A stretch of DNA of 64,000 nt from Acidobacteriota bacterium (GCA_029776225.1 JAKOTR010000053.1:434001-498000); one strand, 5' to 3'. Counted from the stretch's first letter, positions 16,924-26,530 are shown. The notes: generated by a model not told the origin, from the sequence alone. Numbers and translations: made by a program.

Positions 16924-18710
16924 CGCGCGGCCTCCGCCGGCTGTGCCACCGGAATCGTAAAACTCACTTCCGTGGCGCCGGGAACGCTCTCGATACGCAG
17001 GCCCGCGTCCGGGCCGTAGGCGAGCTTGAGCCGGCGCTCGACGTTTTCCAGACCAACGCCCATGCCGTTGCTGAGCGCCTGTCCGGCGGCGCGAAAACCA
17101 GCGCCGGTATCGCGGACCGTGACGGTGAGATTGCCGCCGCTGAGGCGGGCTTCCAAACACACCGATCCTCCGGCAGCATGCGGAGCAATGCCGTGCTTCA
17201 CGGCGTTCTCAACCAGCGGCTGGATGGACAGGATCGGAATCGGAACCCGAAGCGCGGCGGGGTCGGCGTGTATTTCCGTGCGCAGGCGGCCGCCAAGGCG
17301 CAGCGTCTCGATTTGCAGGTAGGCGTCCACGATGCGCAGCTCCTCCTCAAGCGGGATGGTCGTGTTCTCGTTCTTGAGGAAGTAGCGGAAGATATCGGCG
17401 AGGTTGAGGACGGTCCGGCGCGCGTCGGCAGCCTGTCCGGGGATCAATCCGTAGAGCGTGTTCAGCGCGTTGAAGAGGAAGTGAGGGTTGATCTGGGCCT
17501 GCAACGCGCGGAGTTCGGCATTGGCGGCGAGGCGGCGCAGCTCGGCTTCGCGTATCGCCTGGGCGCGTTCCGCGACGATGGAGGCGAACTCGCGGAGAAG
17601 CTGGAGGTCCTCGCTCATGTAGGGCTGTCCGCCGCGGCGGCGGCCGAGGCGAAGGGCCTCGCGCGGATCGGCCACGTCGGCGGAGAGCGCGGGAGCGGCG
17701 TCACCGGCCGGAATTCTTTCCGCGTGCATGAAAGCGGCGATGCGGCCGGTAGCCCAGTCGAGATAGGCGGCTTCATCCTTGAAGCCGGAAGCGGAGCGGA
17801 GCTCGGCGGCAAGCGCGGCGGAGTCGCCGCGGCGGAAGACGATCCGCGTCATCCACCCCTGGAGGCGGCTGCGCGCGAGCACAAACAGCAGAAAAAGAAG
17901 GCAGACGGCAAGAACGAAACCGCCTTCCCCGGCAACGGAATTCGCAAGGAACTCCGCGCGTATAAGCCGCAGGCAGAGGAAGGCGAAAAGGGCGGCCAGC
18001 ACGAAATTCGCGCAGAAACGGACAAGGGCGTCGAGTAAGACGAAGCGGTGGTTGTGAAGAATGATGAACAGGGCGAGAGGAATACTGGCGTGGTGGAGGA
18101 CGAGTTCATGGGACCAGGTGTGCGCGCCCTGCTCGAGGGCGATGTGAACGTAGGTCCCCACGAAAACGAACAGCACGCCGGCGCCGAGCAGGCGGCGAAC
18201 AACTCCTTCCCGTTCCCCGCCCGGCAAACGGGCAAGGTGGACGGCGGAAGCTAAAGTGACTCCCCCGAGCCCGACGGACATAAGCCCGAGCGCGTACACA
18301 TGAAGCTCCGACCGGGCGAAAACGATTTCAGCGAGATGTAGAAGGGCGGCGACGGCGCCGGTTGCGTACCCGGCGATGGCGAGGCGGCAGCGGTGACCGA
18401 GTGAAAGATGCAGCAGTACCGGCGCCAGCAGGCTGAGGCTGCTGAAAGCAATCGTTCCTACAACGTCGCTCAGGAGTGGATGGCCGGGCGGCATGGCGAT
18501 GAGCGCCAGCGCGCCGAGGTTCCAGGCGAACGCCAGGGCGGCGGCGGCCATAGCGAGGAGGTTGCCGCTGGGGCGGGCCCCGGTGCGGTCGCGGGCAAGC
18601 AGGAAAAGAAAAATGGCGAAGATGATCGCGCCGGCGCCGTGCCCGGCCATGTTCAGCAGCGACGCGCCGTGGCCGAGCGCAGCGTGGCCCGCTGTGTAAG
18701 GTGACGCCAT
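16920..18710 (-). CDS. LytS/YesM-type membrane sensor histidine kinase
   Basis: A 596-residue histidine kinase. I start it at 18710 (MASPYTAGHAALG) because a GAGG lies nine bases upstream; an ATG at 18767 adds 19 residues without such a site. About eight hydrophobic segments fill residues 20-290, then a GAF-like linker, and the His_kinase domain with phospho-acceptor His410 in the motif QINPHFLFNALNTL. The N-box is LVENAVKHGIA and the G-box DTGAGF. The stimulus is unknown. It forms a two-gene operon with the LytTR regulator. Confidence 0.93.
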   Translation of the reverse strand: MASPYTAGHAALGHGASLLNMAGHGAGAIIFAIFLFLLARDRTGARPSGNLLAMAAAALAFAWNLGALALIAMPPGHPLLSDVVGTIAFSSLSLLAPVLLHLSLGHRCRLAIAGYATGAVAALLHLAEIVFARSELHVYALGLMSVGLGGVTLASAVHLARLPGGEREGVVRRLLGAGVLFVFVGTYVHIALEQGAHTWSHELVLHHASIPLALFIILHNHRFVLLDALVRFCANFVLAALFAFLCLRLIRAEFLANSVAGEGGFVLAVCLLFLLFVLARSRLQGWMTRIVFRRGDSAALAAELRSASGFKDEAAYLDWATGRIAAFMHAERIPAGDAAPALSADVADPREALRLGRRRGGQPYMSEDLQLLREFASIVAERAQAIREAELRRLAANAELRALQAQINPHFLFNALNTLYGLIPGQAADARRTVLNLADIFRYFLKNENTTIPLEEELRIVDAYLQIETLRLGGRLRTEIHADPAALRVPIPILSIQPLVENAVKHGIAPHAAGGSVCLEARLSGGNLTVTVRDTGAGFRAAGQALSNGMGVGLENVERRLKLAYGPDAGLRIESVPGATEVSFTIPVAQPAEAAR

Positions 18711-18787
18711 TCCTGCCAGCCTCGATGTGTGAACGACACCATTGTAACGGGGCCACCGGCGCGCCACGAGCAGGCGCTTACCTCAGC

Positions 18788-19393
18788 CTATTCCTGCGCT
18801 AGCGGATAGGCAACGATGGTTAACCCGCTCACGCCGTCCGCTTCGAGTGCGGCCAGCAGACCGGCTTCGAGGCCTTCCGGATCGATGTCCACGGCGCACT
18901 GAGCCATCTGTTCGTCCGTCGCCCCGTGGTAGCAGAGCTCGCAGGCCGCGAACACTTCGTCGGCCGCCCGTGTCACCGGTCCGAAGGCGCGGCAGGTGAT
19001 GGGACGGGCTTCGTAGAGATCGCAAAGCCCGGTCTCCGGGTCGAGCGCTGGGCAGGGGACGTCATCCATCGAAGGCGGGAGGCTGTCTTCGTCATACAGC
19101 TCGCCCGTGGCAGGATTGCCCGGATATTGCGGGGCTATTTCGGCGACATAGGCTTTCGCGCGGGCGCGCACGCGCGCGGCGCGTTCCGGATCGGCGGCCT
19201 CTAAAGCGAGCAGCCCCTTGCGCAGCCGCAGGGCGTCGAGTTGAGTGATGCCGAACGGGCCGATGCAGCACTGCGTACAGCCCGGCCGGCAAGCGAGCCA
19301 CTCTCCGCTGCGGCGCGCCGCTTCGGCCATCGCCGCGGAGACGGCGTCCAGCAGGCGCCGGTCGCCGGATTCGATCTGAACTAGCGTTACCAC
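18788..19393 (-). CDS. YkgJ-family zinc/iron-chelating cysteine-cluster protein
   Basis: A 201-residue protein with the CxxCxxCC-type cysteine cluster: ACRPGCTQCCIGPFG near residues 34-48, then VPCPALD, GLCDLYEARPITCRAFGP and CELC further on. This matches the YkgJ/UPF0153 domain, which is predicted to bind Zn or an Fe-S cluster; the catalytic role is not known. It lies 77 bases upstream of the histidine-kinase start on the same strand and may be in the same transcription unit. Confidence 0.85.
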   Translation of the reverse strand: MVTLVQIESGDRRLLDAVSAAMAEAARRSGEWLACRPGCTQCCIGPFGITQLDALRLRKGLLALEAADPERAARVRARAKAYVAEIAPQYPGNPATGELYDEDSLPPSMDDVPCPALDPETGLCDLYEARPITCRAFGPVTRAADEVFAACELCYHGATDEQMAQCAVDIDPEGLEAGLLAALEADGVSGLTIVAYPLAQE

Positions 19394-19465
19394 GGGTCTT
19401 TCTAATAGAATCGCGCGTAGGGAACATGGCGTAAACTTCGAAGCTGGGAAGGTGGAAACAACCCG

Positions 19466-22102
19466 ATGACTCTGACTAGAAGGACCCTCATGGAAACTCC
19501 TGTGCTCGCGCTCGCAGCGGCGGCGCCATCCGCGCCGGGAGCGCCATTCGAAGCGCCAGGCAAATTCAGCCCGCTGGATCTCGGGTCCGTTTTCAACGCT
19601 TCGGCGCAGGATTTCGGGGCGAATGACCGGTGGCGCCGGCTTGCCGGTTCGCAGCGCGACGGCCTGGTGCGCACGCCTTCGGGCCGCCAGAATTTTCAGG
19701 GCATTCCCTTCCTGCTGGGCGGCGAGGGCGTGACGACGAAGAACCTGGTCCTTCTGGGCGCGCGCGGCAGCCGTGCCGTGGAGGTGCCCGCGGGCGGAGC
19801 GAAGGCGGGTTTCCTCTGCCTGGCGGCGTTTTGCAACTGGGACGAAAACGAAACACCGCCGCTCGACACGGACGTCGCGGAGAAGGTCGGGCAGTTGCTG
19901 GCCCGCGTGGTGTTCGTATACGAGAACGGCGCCAGCAACCCACTGCCGATCCGCCGCCGCTTCGAAGTGAACTCGCCGTCAATCTCCTGGGGGCGCCTCA
20001 GCTTCACCGCGCTGACACACGTAAAGCACGAACCGGTGAAGCTCACCGACTCGCTATTCAACGCGATGGCGTTATGGGGCGAGTTGCAAACCACGGTCTG
20101 GGACAACTGCTATCCGATGGGCAACCCCGCGATCATCTGGATCAGCGCGCTGGAGAATCCCGAGCCCGAGCGGGCGATCCGCGCCATACGGTTTGAATCC
20201 GCGGCCGACGATCTGGTGGCCATCTGCGGCGTCACCCTCTACCACGGGCGTGAGCACCCGCTGCGGCGGGAGCGGCTGAAGCTCTACCGGGTGACGCTGC
20301 CCGAGGCGGTCAATCCTTCGCAATGGAAGGCGGAGGTGGATCTCGGCGTGGTTGCGCGCACGTACGCGCTGCCGGAGTTCCGTCCCGACGAGTGGCTGAA
20401 ATCCGCCACGCCGGGCCGCGGCGAGCGGCAGCGCCGCGTGACATCCGCGAGGGAACTCTACCTGGAAATCACGGCAAGCCCGGAGGCCACCCTGGCGCTG
20501 ACCGATAGCAAGTCGGGACGGCGGTATACGTTCGAGCTCTCGCGCGCCACCGAGAGCGGCATCCCCGCGGAGCAGGCGCGAGGCGCCCGCATCGAGTTTC
20601 TCGAGCAGCGCAAAACCTGGCTGCACGGGCAGGTCGTGGACGCCGCCACCGGCCGGCCCGTTCCCGTGCGGATCGCCTTCCGCTCGCGCGAGGGCCGCTA
20701 CATTCCGCCGTACGGGCATCGCACCGAAATCAACCGCGGGTGGTTTCAGGACTACGGCGCCGACCTTGCGCTCGGCGGCGATTCCTTCGCCTATATCGAT
20801 GGCACGTTCCAGGTCGAGCTGCCGGTCGGCGAGGTGTATGTGGAGTTAAGCCGCGGCTTCGAGTACGAAGCTGTGCGGCGCCGGATCGATATCCAACCGG
20901 GCCAGCGCGAACTGCGGCTCGAGATCAAGCGCATTGCGGACTGGCGGTCCCGGGGTTGGATTTCGGCCGATAGCCACGTCCATTTCCTTTCGCCGTCCAC
21001 CGCGCTGCTGGAAGCCCACGCCGAGGGTTTGAACGCCATCAACCTGCTGGCGGCGCAGTGGCGCGACCTGTTCACCAACGTCGGAGACCTCTATCACGGC
21101 CACGTGCGCTCGCGCGACGGCGAGGCCATGGTCTGGATGGGCACGGAAAACCGGCAGCACCTGCTCGGGCATCTCGCGCTGCACGGCGCGCAGGTGTTTC
21201 CCATGTCCGCGGCGGGACCCGGCGAAAGCTACCTGGGAGATCCGGTCCACAACTCGCTGGCGGGCTGGGCGGACGAGTCCCGCGAACGCGAGGGCCTCGC
21301 CATCGCGGTCCACTTCCCGTATCCGAATGGGGAACTCGCGGCCGATATCGCGCTGGGCAAGATCGACGCGGTTGAGGTCTACCCCTACGGCGAGCACACC
21401 AATACGGCCCGCTTTCTGGACTGGTATCGCTATCTGAATTGCGGCTACCGGCTGCCGGTGGTCGGCGGGACGGACAAGATGAGCGCCAGCATGCCCGCTG
21501 GCGCGAACCGTACCTACGCGCACATCGGCGGCGACGAGCTTTCCTTTGAGAGCTGGGCGAAAGCCGTCCGCGCCGGCCGCACGTTCATGACCACGGGCCC
21601 GCTGATCGCTTTCGAGGCGGACGGGCGCGTTCCCGGCGACGAGATTCGCATTCCGGCCGGAGGCGGCTCCGTAGAAGTGCGCGCGTCGGTAATCAGCGCG
21701 GTGCCGGTTCACAGGCTGCAAGTGGTGATGAACGGCCGCGTGGTGGCGTCGCGCGAGGAAGCCGCGGGCGCCCGCCAAATGGAGCTGAGAGAAACCATCA
21801 AGGTCACGGGACCGGCATGGATCGCCGCCCGCTGCGCATCAAAGCTGGGCGCGCAAACCGCCTGGCCGTTTGGCATTCAGGCGCATACGTCGCCCATCTA
21901 TCTGACCATGCCCGGGCGCGAATTGTTCTCCCCGGACGCGGCAGCTTACATGCTGACCCTGATTGACGCGTCGGAAGCCTGGCTGCGGACGCTGGCCACG
22001 CGCCCCGACGACCCCGAACAGTTCGCGCGCATCCTCAAAGTTTGCGCGGATGCGCGCGAACGATTGCACCAGCGGCTCCATGCGCATGGAGTGCGGCACT
22101 GA
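19466..22102 (+). CDS. CehA/McbA-family metallohydrolase (PHP-like), secreted
   Basis: An 878-residue protein starting MTLTRRTLMETPVLALAAAAP, a Tat-like leader. The N-terminal half is beta-rich; the catalytic half begins near residue 496 with the PHP-type metal motif ADSHVHF (Asp502, His504, His506), followed by a second metal region DAVEVYPYGEHTN and a late His/Asp region (VVGGTDKMSA). The family is named after carbaryl hydrolases CehA and McbA, but most members act on unknown esters or phosphoesters. It converges with cysK; the 54-base gap contains the palindrome GGCATGCC but no T-tract. Confidence 0.85.
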   Translation: MTLTRRTLMETPVLALAAAAPSAPGAPFEAPGKFSPLDLGSVFNASAQDFGANDRWRRLAGSQRDGLVRTPSGRQNFQGIPFLLGGEGVTTKNLVLLGARGSRAVEVPAGGAKAGFLCLAAFCNWDENETPPLDTDVAEKVGQLLARVVFVYENGASNPLPIRRRFEVNSPSISWGRLSFTALTHVKHEPVKLTDSLFNAMALWGELQTTVWDNCYPMGNPAIIWISALENPEPERAIRAIRFESAADDLVAICGVTLYHGREHPLRRERLKLYRVTLPEAVNPSQWKAEVDLGVVARTYALPEFRPDEWLKSATPGRGERQRRVTSARELYLEITASPEATLALTDSKSGRRYTFELSRATESGIPAEQARGARIEFLEQRKTWLHGQVVDAATGRPVPVRIAFRSREGRYIPPYGHRTEINRGWFQDYGADLALGGDSFAYIDGTFQVELPVGEVYVELSRGFEYEAVRRRIDIQPGQRELRLEIKRIADWRSRGWISADSHVHFLSPSTALLEAHAEGLNAINLLAAQWRDLFTNVGDLYHGHVRSRDGEAMVWMGTENRQHLLGHLALHGAQVFPMSAAGPGESYLGDPVHNSLAGWADESREREGLAIAVHFPYPNGELAADIALGKIDAVEVYPYGEHTNTARFLDWYRYLNCGYRLPVVGGTDKMSASMPAGANRTYAHIGGDELSFESWAKAVRAGRTFMTTGPLIAFEADGRVPGDEIRIPAGGGSVEVRASVISAVPVHRLQVVMNGRVVASREEAAGARQMELRETIKVTGPAWIAARCASKLGAQTAWPFGIQAHTSPIYLTMPGRELFSPDAAAYMLTLIDASEAWLRTLATRPDDPEQFARILKVCADARERLHQRLHAHGVRH

Positions 22103-22156
22103 TGCCGCAACAGCTATCCGCGCGAGTGGCATGCCGCGCGTGCGCGACCGGTATCT

Positions 22157-23107
22157 CTAAACCAATCCTTCAAAAAGGATGCTGCTGAGATAGCGCTCGC
22201 CGGAGTCGGGCAGCACGGCCACAATCGTCTTACCCGCGTATTCCGGCTGAAGCGCGAGCCGGCGCGCCGCCACCACCGCCGCGCCCGAGGAAATGCCGCT
22301 GATGATGCCTTCCTCTCTGGCCAGCCGCCGCGCCATCTCGATGGCTTCTTCGTTGGTGACCTGCTCGACGCGGTCTACCATCGAAAGGTCGAGCGTGTCG
22401 GGAATGAAGCCCGCCCCGATCCCTTGAATCTTGTGCGGCCCCGGCTTAACCGGTTCTCCTTTCAACGTCTGCGTGATTACCGGGCTTGCCGCCGGCTCCA
22501 CCGCCACCGTCTCAATCTTCTTGTTCTTTTCGCACTTGATGTAGCGCGATACCCCGGTGAGAGTGCCGCCCGTCCCTACACCGCTCACCAGCACGTCGAT
22601 CTTGCCTTCGGTGTCTTCCCAGATCTCCGGCCCGGTAGTTCGGAAGTGGATGTCGGGGTTGGCCGGGTTCTTGAATTGCTGAAGGATCAGATAGCGGTTC
22701 GGGTCGCTGGCCTTGATTTCCTCGGCCTTGGCGATCGCGCCCTTCATACCCAGTGCGCCGTCCGTGAGGACCAGCTTGGCGCCGAAGGCTTTGATGAGCT
22801 TGCGCCGCTCCAAAGACATGGTGTCCGGCATGGTGAGAGTCAAGGGATATCCGCGCGCCGCGGCCACAAAGGCCAGCGCGATACCGGTGTTCCCGCTCGT
22901 CGGCTCCACAAGCTCCATGCCGGGTTTCAACACGCCCCGCTTCTCCGCGTCCCAGACCATGGCGGCGCCGATGCGGCATTTTACCGAGTACGCCGGGTTG
23001 CGCCCCTCGATTTTCGCCAGAACCGTTGCCTTTGAGCCGTCCACGGTGCGGTTTAGTTTAACCAACGGGGTACGGCCGATCGAAAGTGAGTTATCCGCAA
23101 AAAACAT
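22157..23107 (-). CDS. cysK: Cysteine synthase A (O-acetylserine sulfhydrylase)
   Basis: A PLP enzyme that makes cysteine from O-acetylserine and sulfide; 316 residues. The start at 23107 is set by CAGGAGGAGAGACGA directly upstream. The PLP lysine is in [11 protein letters not shown] (usually NPxxSVKDR, with Cys replacing Asp here), the substrate loop is [12 protein letters not shown], the phosphate loop [10 protein letters not shown] and the C-terminal motif [11 protein letters not shown]. Length and motifs are normal for CysK. Its promoter region is AT-rich and full of palindromes (23143-23196), suggesting specific regulation. Confidence 0.95.
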   Translation of the reverse strand: MFFADNSLSIGRTPLVKLNRTVDGSKATVLAKIEGRNPAYSVKCRIGAAMVWDAEKRGVLKPGMELVEPTSGNTGIALAFVAAARGYPLTLTMPDTMSLERRKLIKAFGAKLVLTDGALGMKGAIAKAEEIKASDPNRYLILQQFKNPANPDIHFRTTGPEIWEDTEGKIDVLVSGVGTGGTLTGVSRYIKCEKNKKIETVAVEPAASPVITQTLKGEPVKPGPHKIQGIGAGFIPDTLDLSMVDRVEQVTNEEAIEMARRLAREEGIISGISSGAAVVAARRLALQPEYAGKTIVAVLPDSGERYLSSILFEGLV

Positions 23108-23142
23108 TCGTCTCTCCTCCTGAGTCTCAAAAAGTCCCAAAA

Positions 23143-23196
23143 CTCTATAGAGCTTCGTCGAATCTCTATATCTCTATAGAGTATAGGACATTGTCC
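23143..23196 (-). promoter_or_regulatory. cysK promoter/operator region with repeated palindromes
   Basis: Within 54 bases lie two perfect CTCTATAGAG palindromes (23143-23152 and 23172-23181), a third CTCTATA half-site at 23164, and an 11-base inverted repeat GGACATTGTCC (23186-23196). The region is far more AT-rich than its surroundings. On the minus strand TATACT (in CCTATACTC) is a likely -10 box, so the palindromes would sit over the start of transcription. The binding protein is unknown; an Rrf2/CymR-like or other sulfur-status repressor would fit. Confidence 0.6.
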
Positions 23197-23391
23197 CCTC
23201 GAGCAAACTGCCCCCCTCCGCTGGACACCAAACGGCAGTACTGGGCGCCCATGTCATAGCGGGCCGAGGGAGAGCGCACCGGCGACAGGTCATACTCCTA
23301 CTGGAGCATATTTTTCAACGCCAGGATGCAGCTTTTGTGTACAGGGAGCGGGTACTCCCCCCTGGGGTGCGATGGAAAACCGCCGCGGAAT

Positions 23392-24540
23392 TTACGCCAG
23401 CAGTTCCTGGGCGCGAATCAACCGGCCCCGCACGTCCACTCCGTTGGGGCATTGGACCGTGCAGGACGCGCAGTCGCGGCAGCGGACCGCACGGGCGTCC
23501 TCCGGCAGCTCCAAAAACCGCTCCCGCGCCAGGGCGAAGTTGCCGTAGCCTTCCGCGTAGGTGAGGATGCGGAGCGTGTCGCTCACCGGAGCGCCCTTCG
23601 CGCACACTCCTCCGCACTCCCCGCACATGCTGCAGTACAAGGGGCGGATGGAGGCGAGCTGCGCGGCTAGCAACTTCTCGTCGGCGGAGGTGTAGGGCTG
23701 CGCAGCGGCGCGCAGGTTCTCCTCGAGCTGATCGAAATCGGTCATGCACACGATGGCGGTGTCGACCGACTGGTTCTTCAGCGCCCACCGGATAGCAGCC
23801 GACATCGCGCCTTCCTGCTTCAGCGTGTTGGTGAGCGCATCGGGATTCACGCCATACAGCCGGTCGCCGCGGCGAATCCGGGCAAAACCGCCGGCCAGCA
23901 CCTTCATGGCCACGATGCCCATGCCCGCCTTGCGCGCCATCTCGATGGCCCGCCCGATTTCGGGCTTCATGGTGAAGTTGTAGGTGGTGAGCACAACGTC
24001 GGTGCGGCCGCGCTTCACGAGGTGCTCGAGCATCTTGTCCATGTTGAAGTGGGTGCTCACTCCGGCCCAGCGGATCTTGCCGGCCTTTTTCGCCTCGTCT
24101 TGCGCTTCGAGCAGCTCGTCCGTGACTTCTTCGGGAGTGTTCTTGTTGTGCAGGTACCAGATGTCGAGGTAGTCGGTCTGCAATTCCTTGAGGCTCGTGT
24201 CCAGGTGGGCGAGCGCTTCCTTTTTCGTCGTCGCGCCGGACTTGCTCGACAAAATGACCTGCTTCCGCTTTCCTTTCAGAGCCGCGCCGACCATGCGCTC
24301 GTTGTTGCCGTTCTGGTAACTGCGCGCGGTGTCGAAATGGTTGATGCCGGCATCGGCGGCGCGCGTGATGACGGCGGGGTCCGAAGTGGTCATGCACCCA
24401 AAGCCGAGCACCGCCACTTTCAGTCCGGTCTTGCCCAGGGTACGCATGGGCATGGTTGGCTGCTGTTGCGCGCCGAATCCGGCGATGGCCGGCGCACCCA
24501 GCCCGGCGAGGAACCGCCTGCGTGAAGATTGGAATTCCAT
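23392..24540 (-). CDS. Aldo/keto reductase with C-terminal 4Fe-4S ferredoxin region, Tat-exported
   Basis: A 382-residue protein with a Tat signal (EFQSSRRRFLAGLGAPAIAG). The AKR barrel carries the tetrad Asp and Tyr in HFDTARSYQNG, Lys in LSSKSG and His in WYLHNKN. The C-terminus adds cysteines CSMCGECGGVC and CRDCASCTVQCPNG, enough for 4Fe-4S binding. Such AKR-ferredoxin fusions are common in bacteria; substrates are unknown and the electron path need not use NADPH. Start 24540 is chosen for the Tat leader; the longer open frame is shadow. A GGGAG/CTCCC stem (23344-23359) follows the stop codon without a T-run. Confidence 0.9.
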   Translation of the reverse strand: MEFQSSRRRFLAGLGAPAIAGFGAQQQPTMPMRTLGKTGLKVAVLGFGCMTTSDPAVITRAADAGINHFDTARSYQNGNNERMVGAALKGKRKQVILSSKSGATTKKEALAHLDTSLKELQTDYLDIWYLHNKNTPEEVTDELLEAQDEAKKAGKIRWAGVSTHFNMDKMLEHLVKRGRTDVVLTTYNFTMKPEIGRAIEMARKAGMGIVAMKVLAGGFARIRRGDRLYGVNPDALTNTLKQEGAMSAAIRWALKNQSVDTAIVCMTDFDQLEENLRAAAQPYTSADEKLLAAQLASIRPLYCSMCGECGGVCAKGAPVSDTLRILTYAEGYGNFALARERFLELPEDARAVRCRDCASCTVQCPNGVDVRGRLIRAQELLA

Positions 24541-24750
24541 GGCCGTTAGCTCCTTGAATTGCAGTCCAACACTCAACAATATTCCGTTGGGAGGAGCAGG
24601 CGCAAGGCACAATCGACCAACGGGCCGTAAACACCGAAAACGCATCGCTTCCTGCCGAACTTGCGAGGAGAACCGGTTCCTTTTCTCGAACCGGCCCGAT
24701 TTCCCCATCCGGCCGGATGCCGCGTTAAGGTGGAGGTAAAGGGGGGCGAG

Positions 24751-25086
24751 ATGGGGGATACAACCGTCAAGAAGATCGACTCGCGCACTTCGCCCGTGGG
24801 TAAGCAGGGGCAGAAGTACCTTGCCGGCGGGAAATCCGTTTCCATGCGGCTGTGGCAGGAGCAGCCCGGAGCCGACAAGCCCGCCACCACGCGCAATTAT
24901 GAGACGGTGGGCTACGTCCTGAGCGGGCGCGCCGAGCTGGAGAGCGAGGGTCAGACCGTCCGGCTGGAGCCGGGAGATTCCTGGATCGTGCCGAAAGGGG
25001 CGACGCACAAGTACCGCATTCTGGAGCCGTTCACCGCCGTGGAAGCCACCGCGCCGCCCGCCGAAGTACACGCGCGCGACGAATGA
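24751..25086 (+). CDS. Small cupin-domain protein
   Basis: A 111-residue single-domain cupin. The start at ATG 24751 follows AAAGGGGGGCGAG; the longer open frame from 24661 reads as unlikely protein. Cupin motif 1 is weak: the glutamate region is TRNYETVGYVLSGRAELE and motif 2 is PGDSWIVPKGATHKYRI. Only one clear metal-type His (ATHKY) is seen, so it may be a binding rather than catalytic cupin. It lies 24 bases before the orphan permease gene and is probably cotranscribed with it. Confidence 0.82.
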   Translation: MGDTTVKKIDSRTSPVGKQGQKYLAGGKSVSMRLWQEQPGADKPATTRNYETVGYVLSGRAELESEGQTVRLEPGDSWIVPKGATHKYRILEPFTAVEATAPPAEVHARDE

Positions 25087-25110
25087 GTCCGGCGTCCTCC
25101 CAGAGGCCGT

Positions 25111-26205
25111 ATGACCCACAAGCTCGTGGCGGAAAATTTGCGCGACCGGCCGCTTCGTACCTTCCTTAGCATTCTGCTGATCGGCGTTCCTGTCACCCTG
25201 ATCCTGTCCCTGGTGGGGCTCAGCCAGGGAATGCTCGATGAATCCGCCAGGCGGGCGCGGGGCATCGGCGCCGATGTGCTGGTGCGGCCTCCGGGCAGTT
25301 CGGCGCTGTCACTCACCGGCGCGCCGCTGCCGGAGGAGCTGGCCGCCCGGCTCGAAGAGGAACCCCACGTAGCGCAGGCGATGGGCGCTTTGAATTTCAG
25401 TATCTCGGGGTTTACTTACATTGCCGGCGTAAATATCCAAGATTTCAATCGCATGAGCGGCGGGTTTATCTTTCTCGAAGGCGGACCATTTCAGAGTCCA
25501 AATGACATCATCATCGACGATTATTACGCCCGCCAGCACCAGCTCCACGCCGGCGGAACCATTTCGCTGCTCAACCGGAACTGGCGGGTGGCCGGGGTGG
25601 TGGAGCCCGGGAAACTTTCGCACCTCATCCTGCTTCTGGACGTCCTTCAGGAGCTGACGGGCAGCCGGGGCCGGGTGACGCAGATCTTCCTCAAGCTGGA
25701 CGACCCGGCGAATGCGCCCCGGGTGATCGCCTCGCTCCGCCGCCTGCTACCCGGCTATCCGATCTACTCGATGGAGGAGTTCACTTCGCTGTTCACGGTA
25801 AGTAATGTGCCCGGGCTCCAAACCTTCATCGATGTGCTCTCGGCCATTGGCGTAGTGATCGGATTTATCGTGATTTGGCTTTCGATGCACATGGCCGTGT
25901 CGCACCGCACAAGAGAAATCGGGATTCTGAAGTCCCTTGGCGCGTCGCAGTGGTACATCGCGGGCGTGGTCGTGGCGGAAGCGCTGGTGCTGGGAGTGGC
26001 GGGCGTGATCGTGGGCATCGCCTTGAGTTTCGGCGCGCGCTGGCTGATTCACATCCTCGTGCCCGCTTCGCTGACGATGGCGATCGCCGTCGAGTGGTGG
26101 CCCATCGTGGCCCTCATCACCCTGGGCGGCGTGCTGCTCGGGGCCCTCTACCCGGGGATCGCCGCCGCACGGCAGGACGCCGTCGCCGCTCTGAGTTATG
26201 AGTAA
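25111..26205 (+). CDS. FtsX/MacB-type ABC transporter permease without adjacent ATPase
   Basis: A 364-residue permease with one N-terminal helix (residues 17-40), a periplasmic domain (about 45-250) and three C-terminal helices, the FtsX topology. GADVLVRPPGSSALSLTGAP, FNRMSGGF and RTREIGILKSLGAS are shared with the permease at 39564-40658, which has exactly the same length and aligns by eye without gaps at roughly half identity. Unlike that one it has no ATPase gene next to it; a cupin gene precedes it. It may share the ATPase encoded at 40651-41328. Such pairs move lipoproteins, lipids or drugs from the inner membrane. Confidence 0.9.
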   Translation: MTHKLVAENLRDRPLRTFLSILLIGVPVTLILSLVGLSQGMLDESARRARGIGADVLVRPPGSSALSLTGAPLPEELAARLEEEPHVAQAMGALNFSISGFTYIAGVNIQDFNRMSGGFIFLEGGPFQSPNDIIIDDYYARQHQLHAGGTISLLNRNWRVAGVVEPGKLSHLILLLDVLQELTGSRGRVTQIFLKLDDPANAPRVIASLRRLLPGYPIYSMEEFTSLFTVSNVPGLQTFIDVLSAIGVVIGFIVIWLSMHMAVSHRTREIGILKSLGASQWYIAGVVVAEALVLGVAGVIVGIALSFGARWLIHILVPASLTMAIAVEWWPIVALITLGGVLLGALYPGIAAARQDAVAALSYE

Positions 26206-26297
26206 GTTGACGGGGAAAAATCAACAGATCGCATTTCGCCTGCCGCAACCCATCAGACGCCGGATTTTTTCACACAACTTTTAATATATTAAGTCAA

Positions 26298-26325
26298 TTA
26301 ACAAAATTTTATCCTGAGTTATACT
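26298..26325 (+). promoter_or_regulatory. Sigma-70-like promoter for the short-gene pair
   Basis: TTAACA (26298-26303), a 16-base spacer and TATACT (26320-26325) lie in an unusually AT-rich 60-base stretch just before a short gene. Predicted start of transcription is about 26332. This is among the best-matching promoters in the window. Confidence 0.6.
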
Positions 26326-26347
26326 TCACTGAAGAGGAGCTGAAGTG

Positions 26348-26530
26348 ATGGCTGGAGCAGCAACCGGACTCAAAGAATACCCAAATCTTGAGCAGGATGC
26401 CGAGGGGATGGTCATCCAGAGGTTCCGCTACCTGCCGCTATCAAGGCTGGAGGCGCACGACCCCAGCCACGATCCTGGTTTGGAAACGCTGATCTACATC
26501 CAAACCCTGATCGAAGAGGATAGCGAGTGA
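26348..26530 (+). CDS. Short acidic protein, unknown
   Basis: A 60-residue acidic protein, preceded by GAGGAG (26334-26339) and, a little further up, by the promoter above; GTG 26345 is an alternative start. The sequence begins MAGAATGLKEYPNLEQDAEG and ends IQTLIEEDSE. I recognise no family, signal peptide or membrane segment. The good ribosome site and promoter support a real gene, but at this length the case is moderate. Confidence 0.5.
   Translation: MAGAATGLKEYPNLEQDAEGMVIQRFRYLPLSRLEAHDPSHDPGLETLIYIQTLIEEDSE

Noticed and set aside
22103-22156. GGCATGCC palindrome between CehA-like and cysK genes as a bidirectional terminator
   Set aside because: Only eight bases with no loop and no T-tract on either side.
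23344-23359. GGGAG/CTCCC stem as a terminator of the AKR gene
   Set aside because: Short stem, 33 bases from the stop codon, and no T-run after it on the minus strand.
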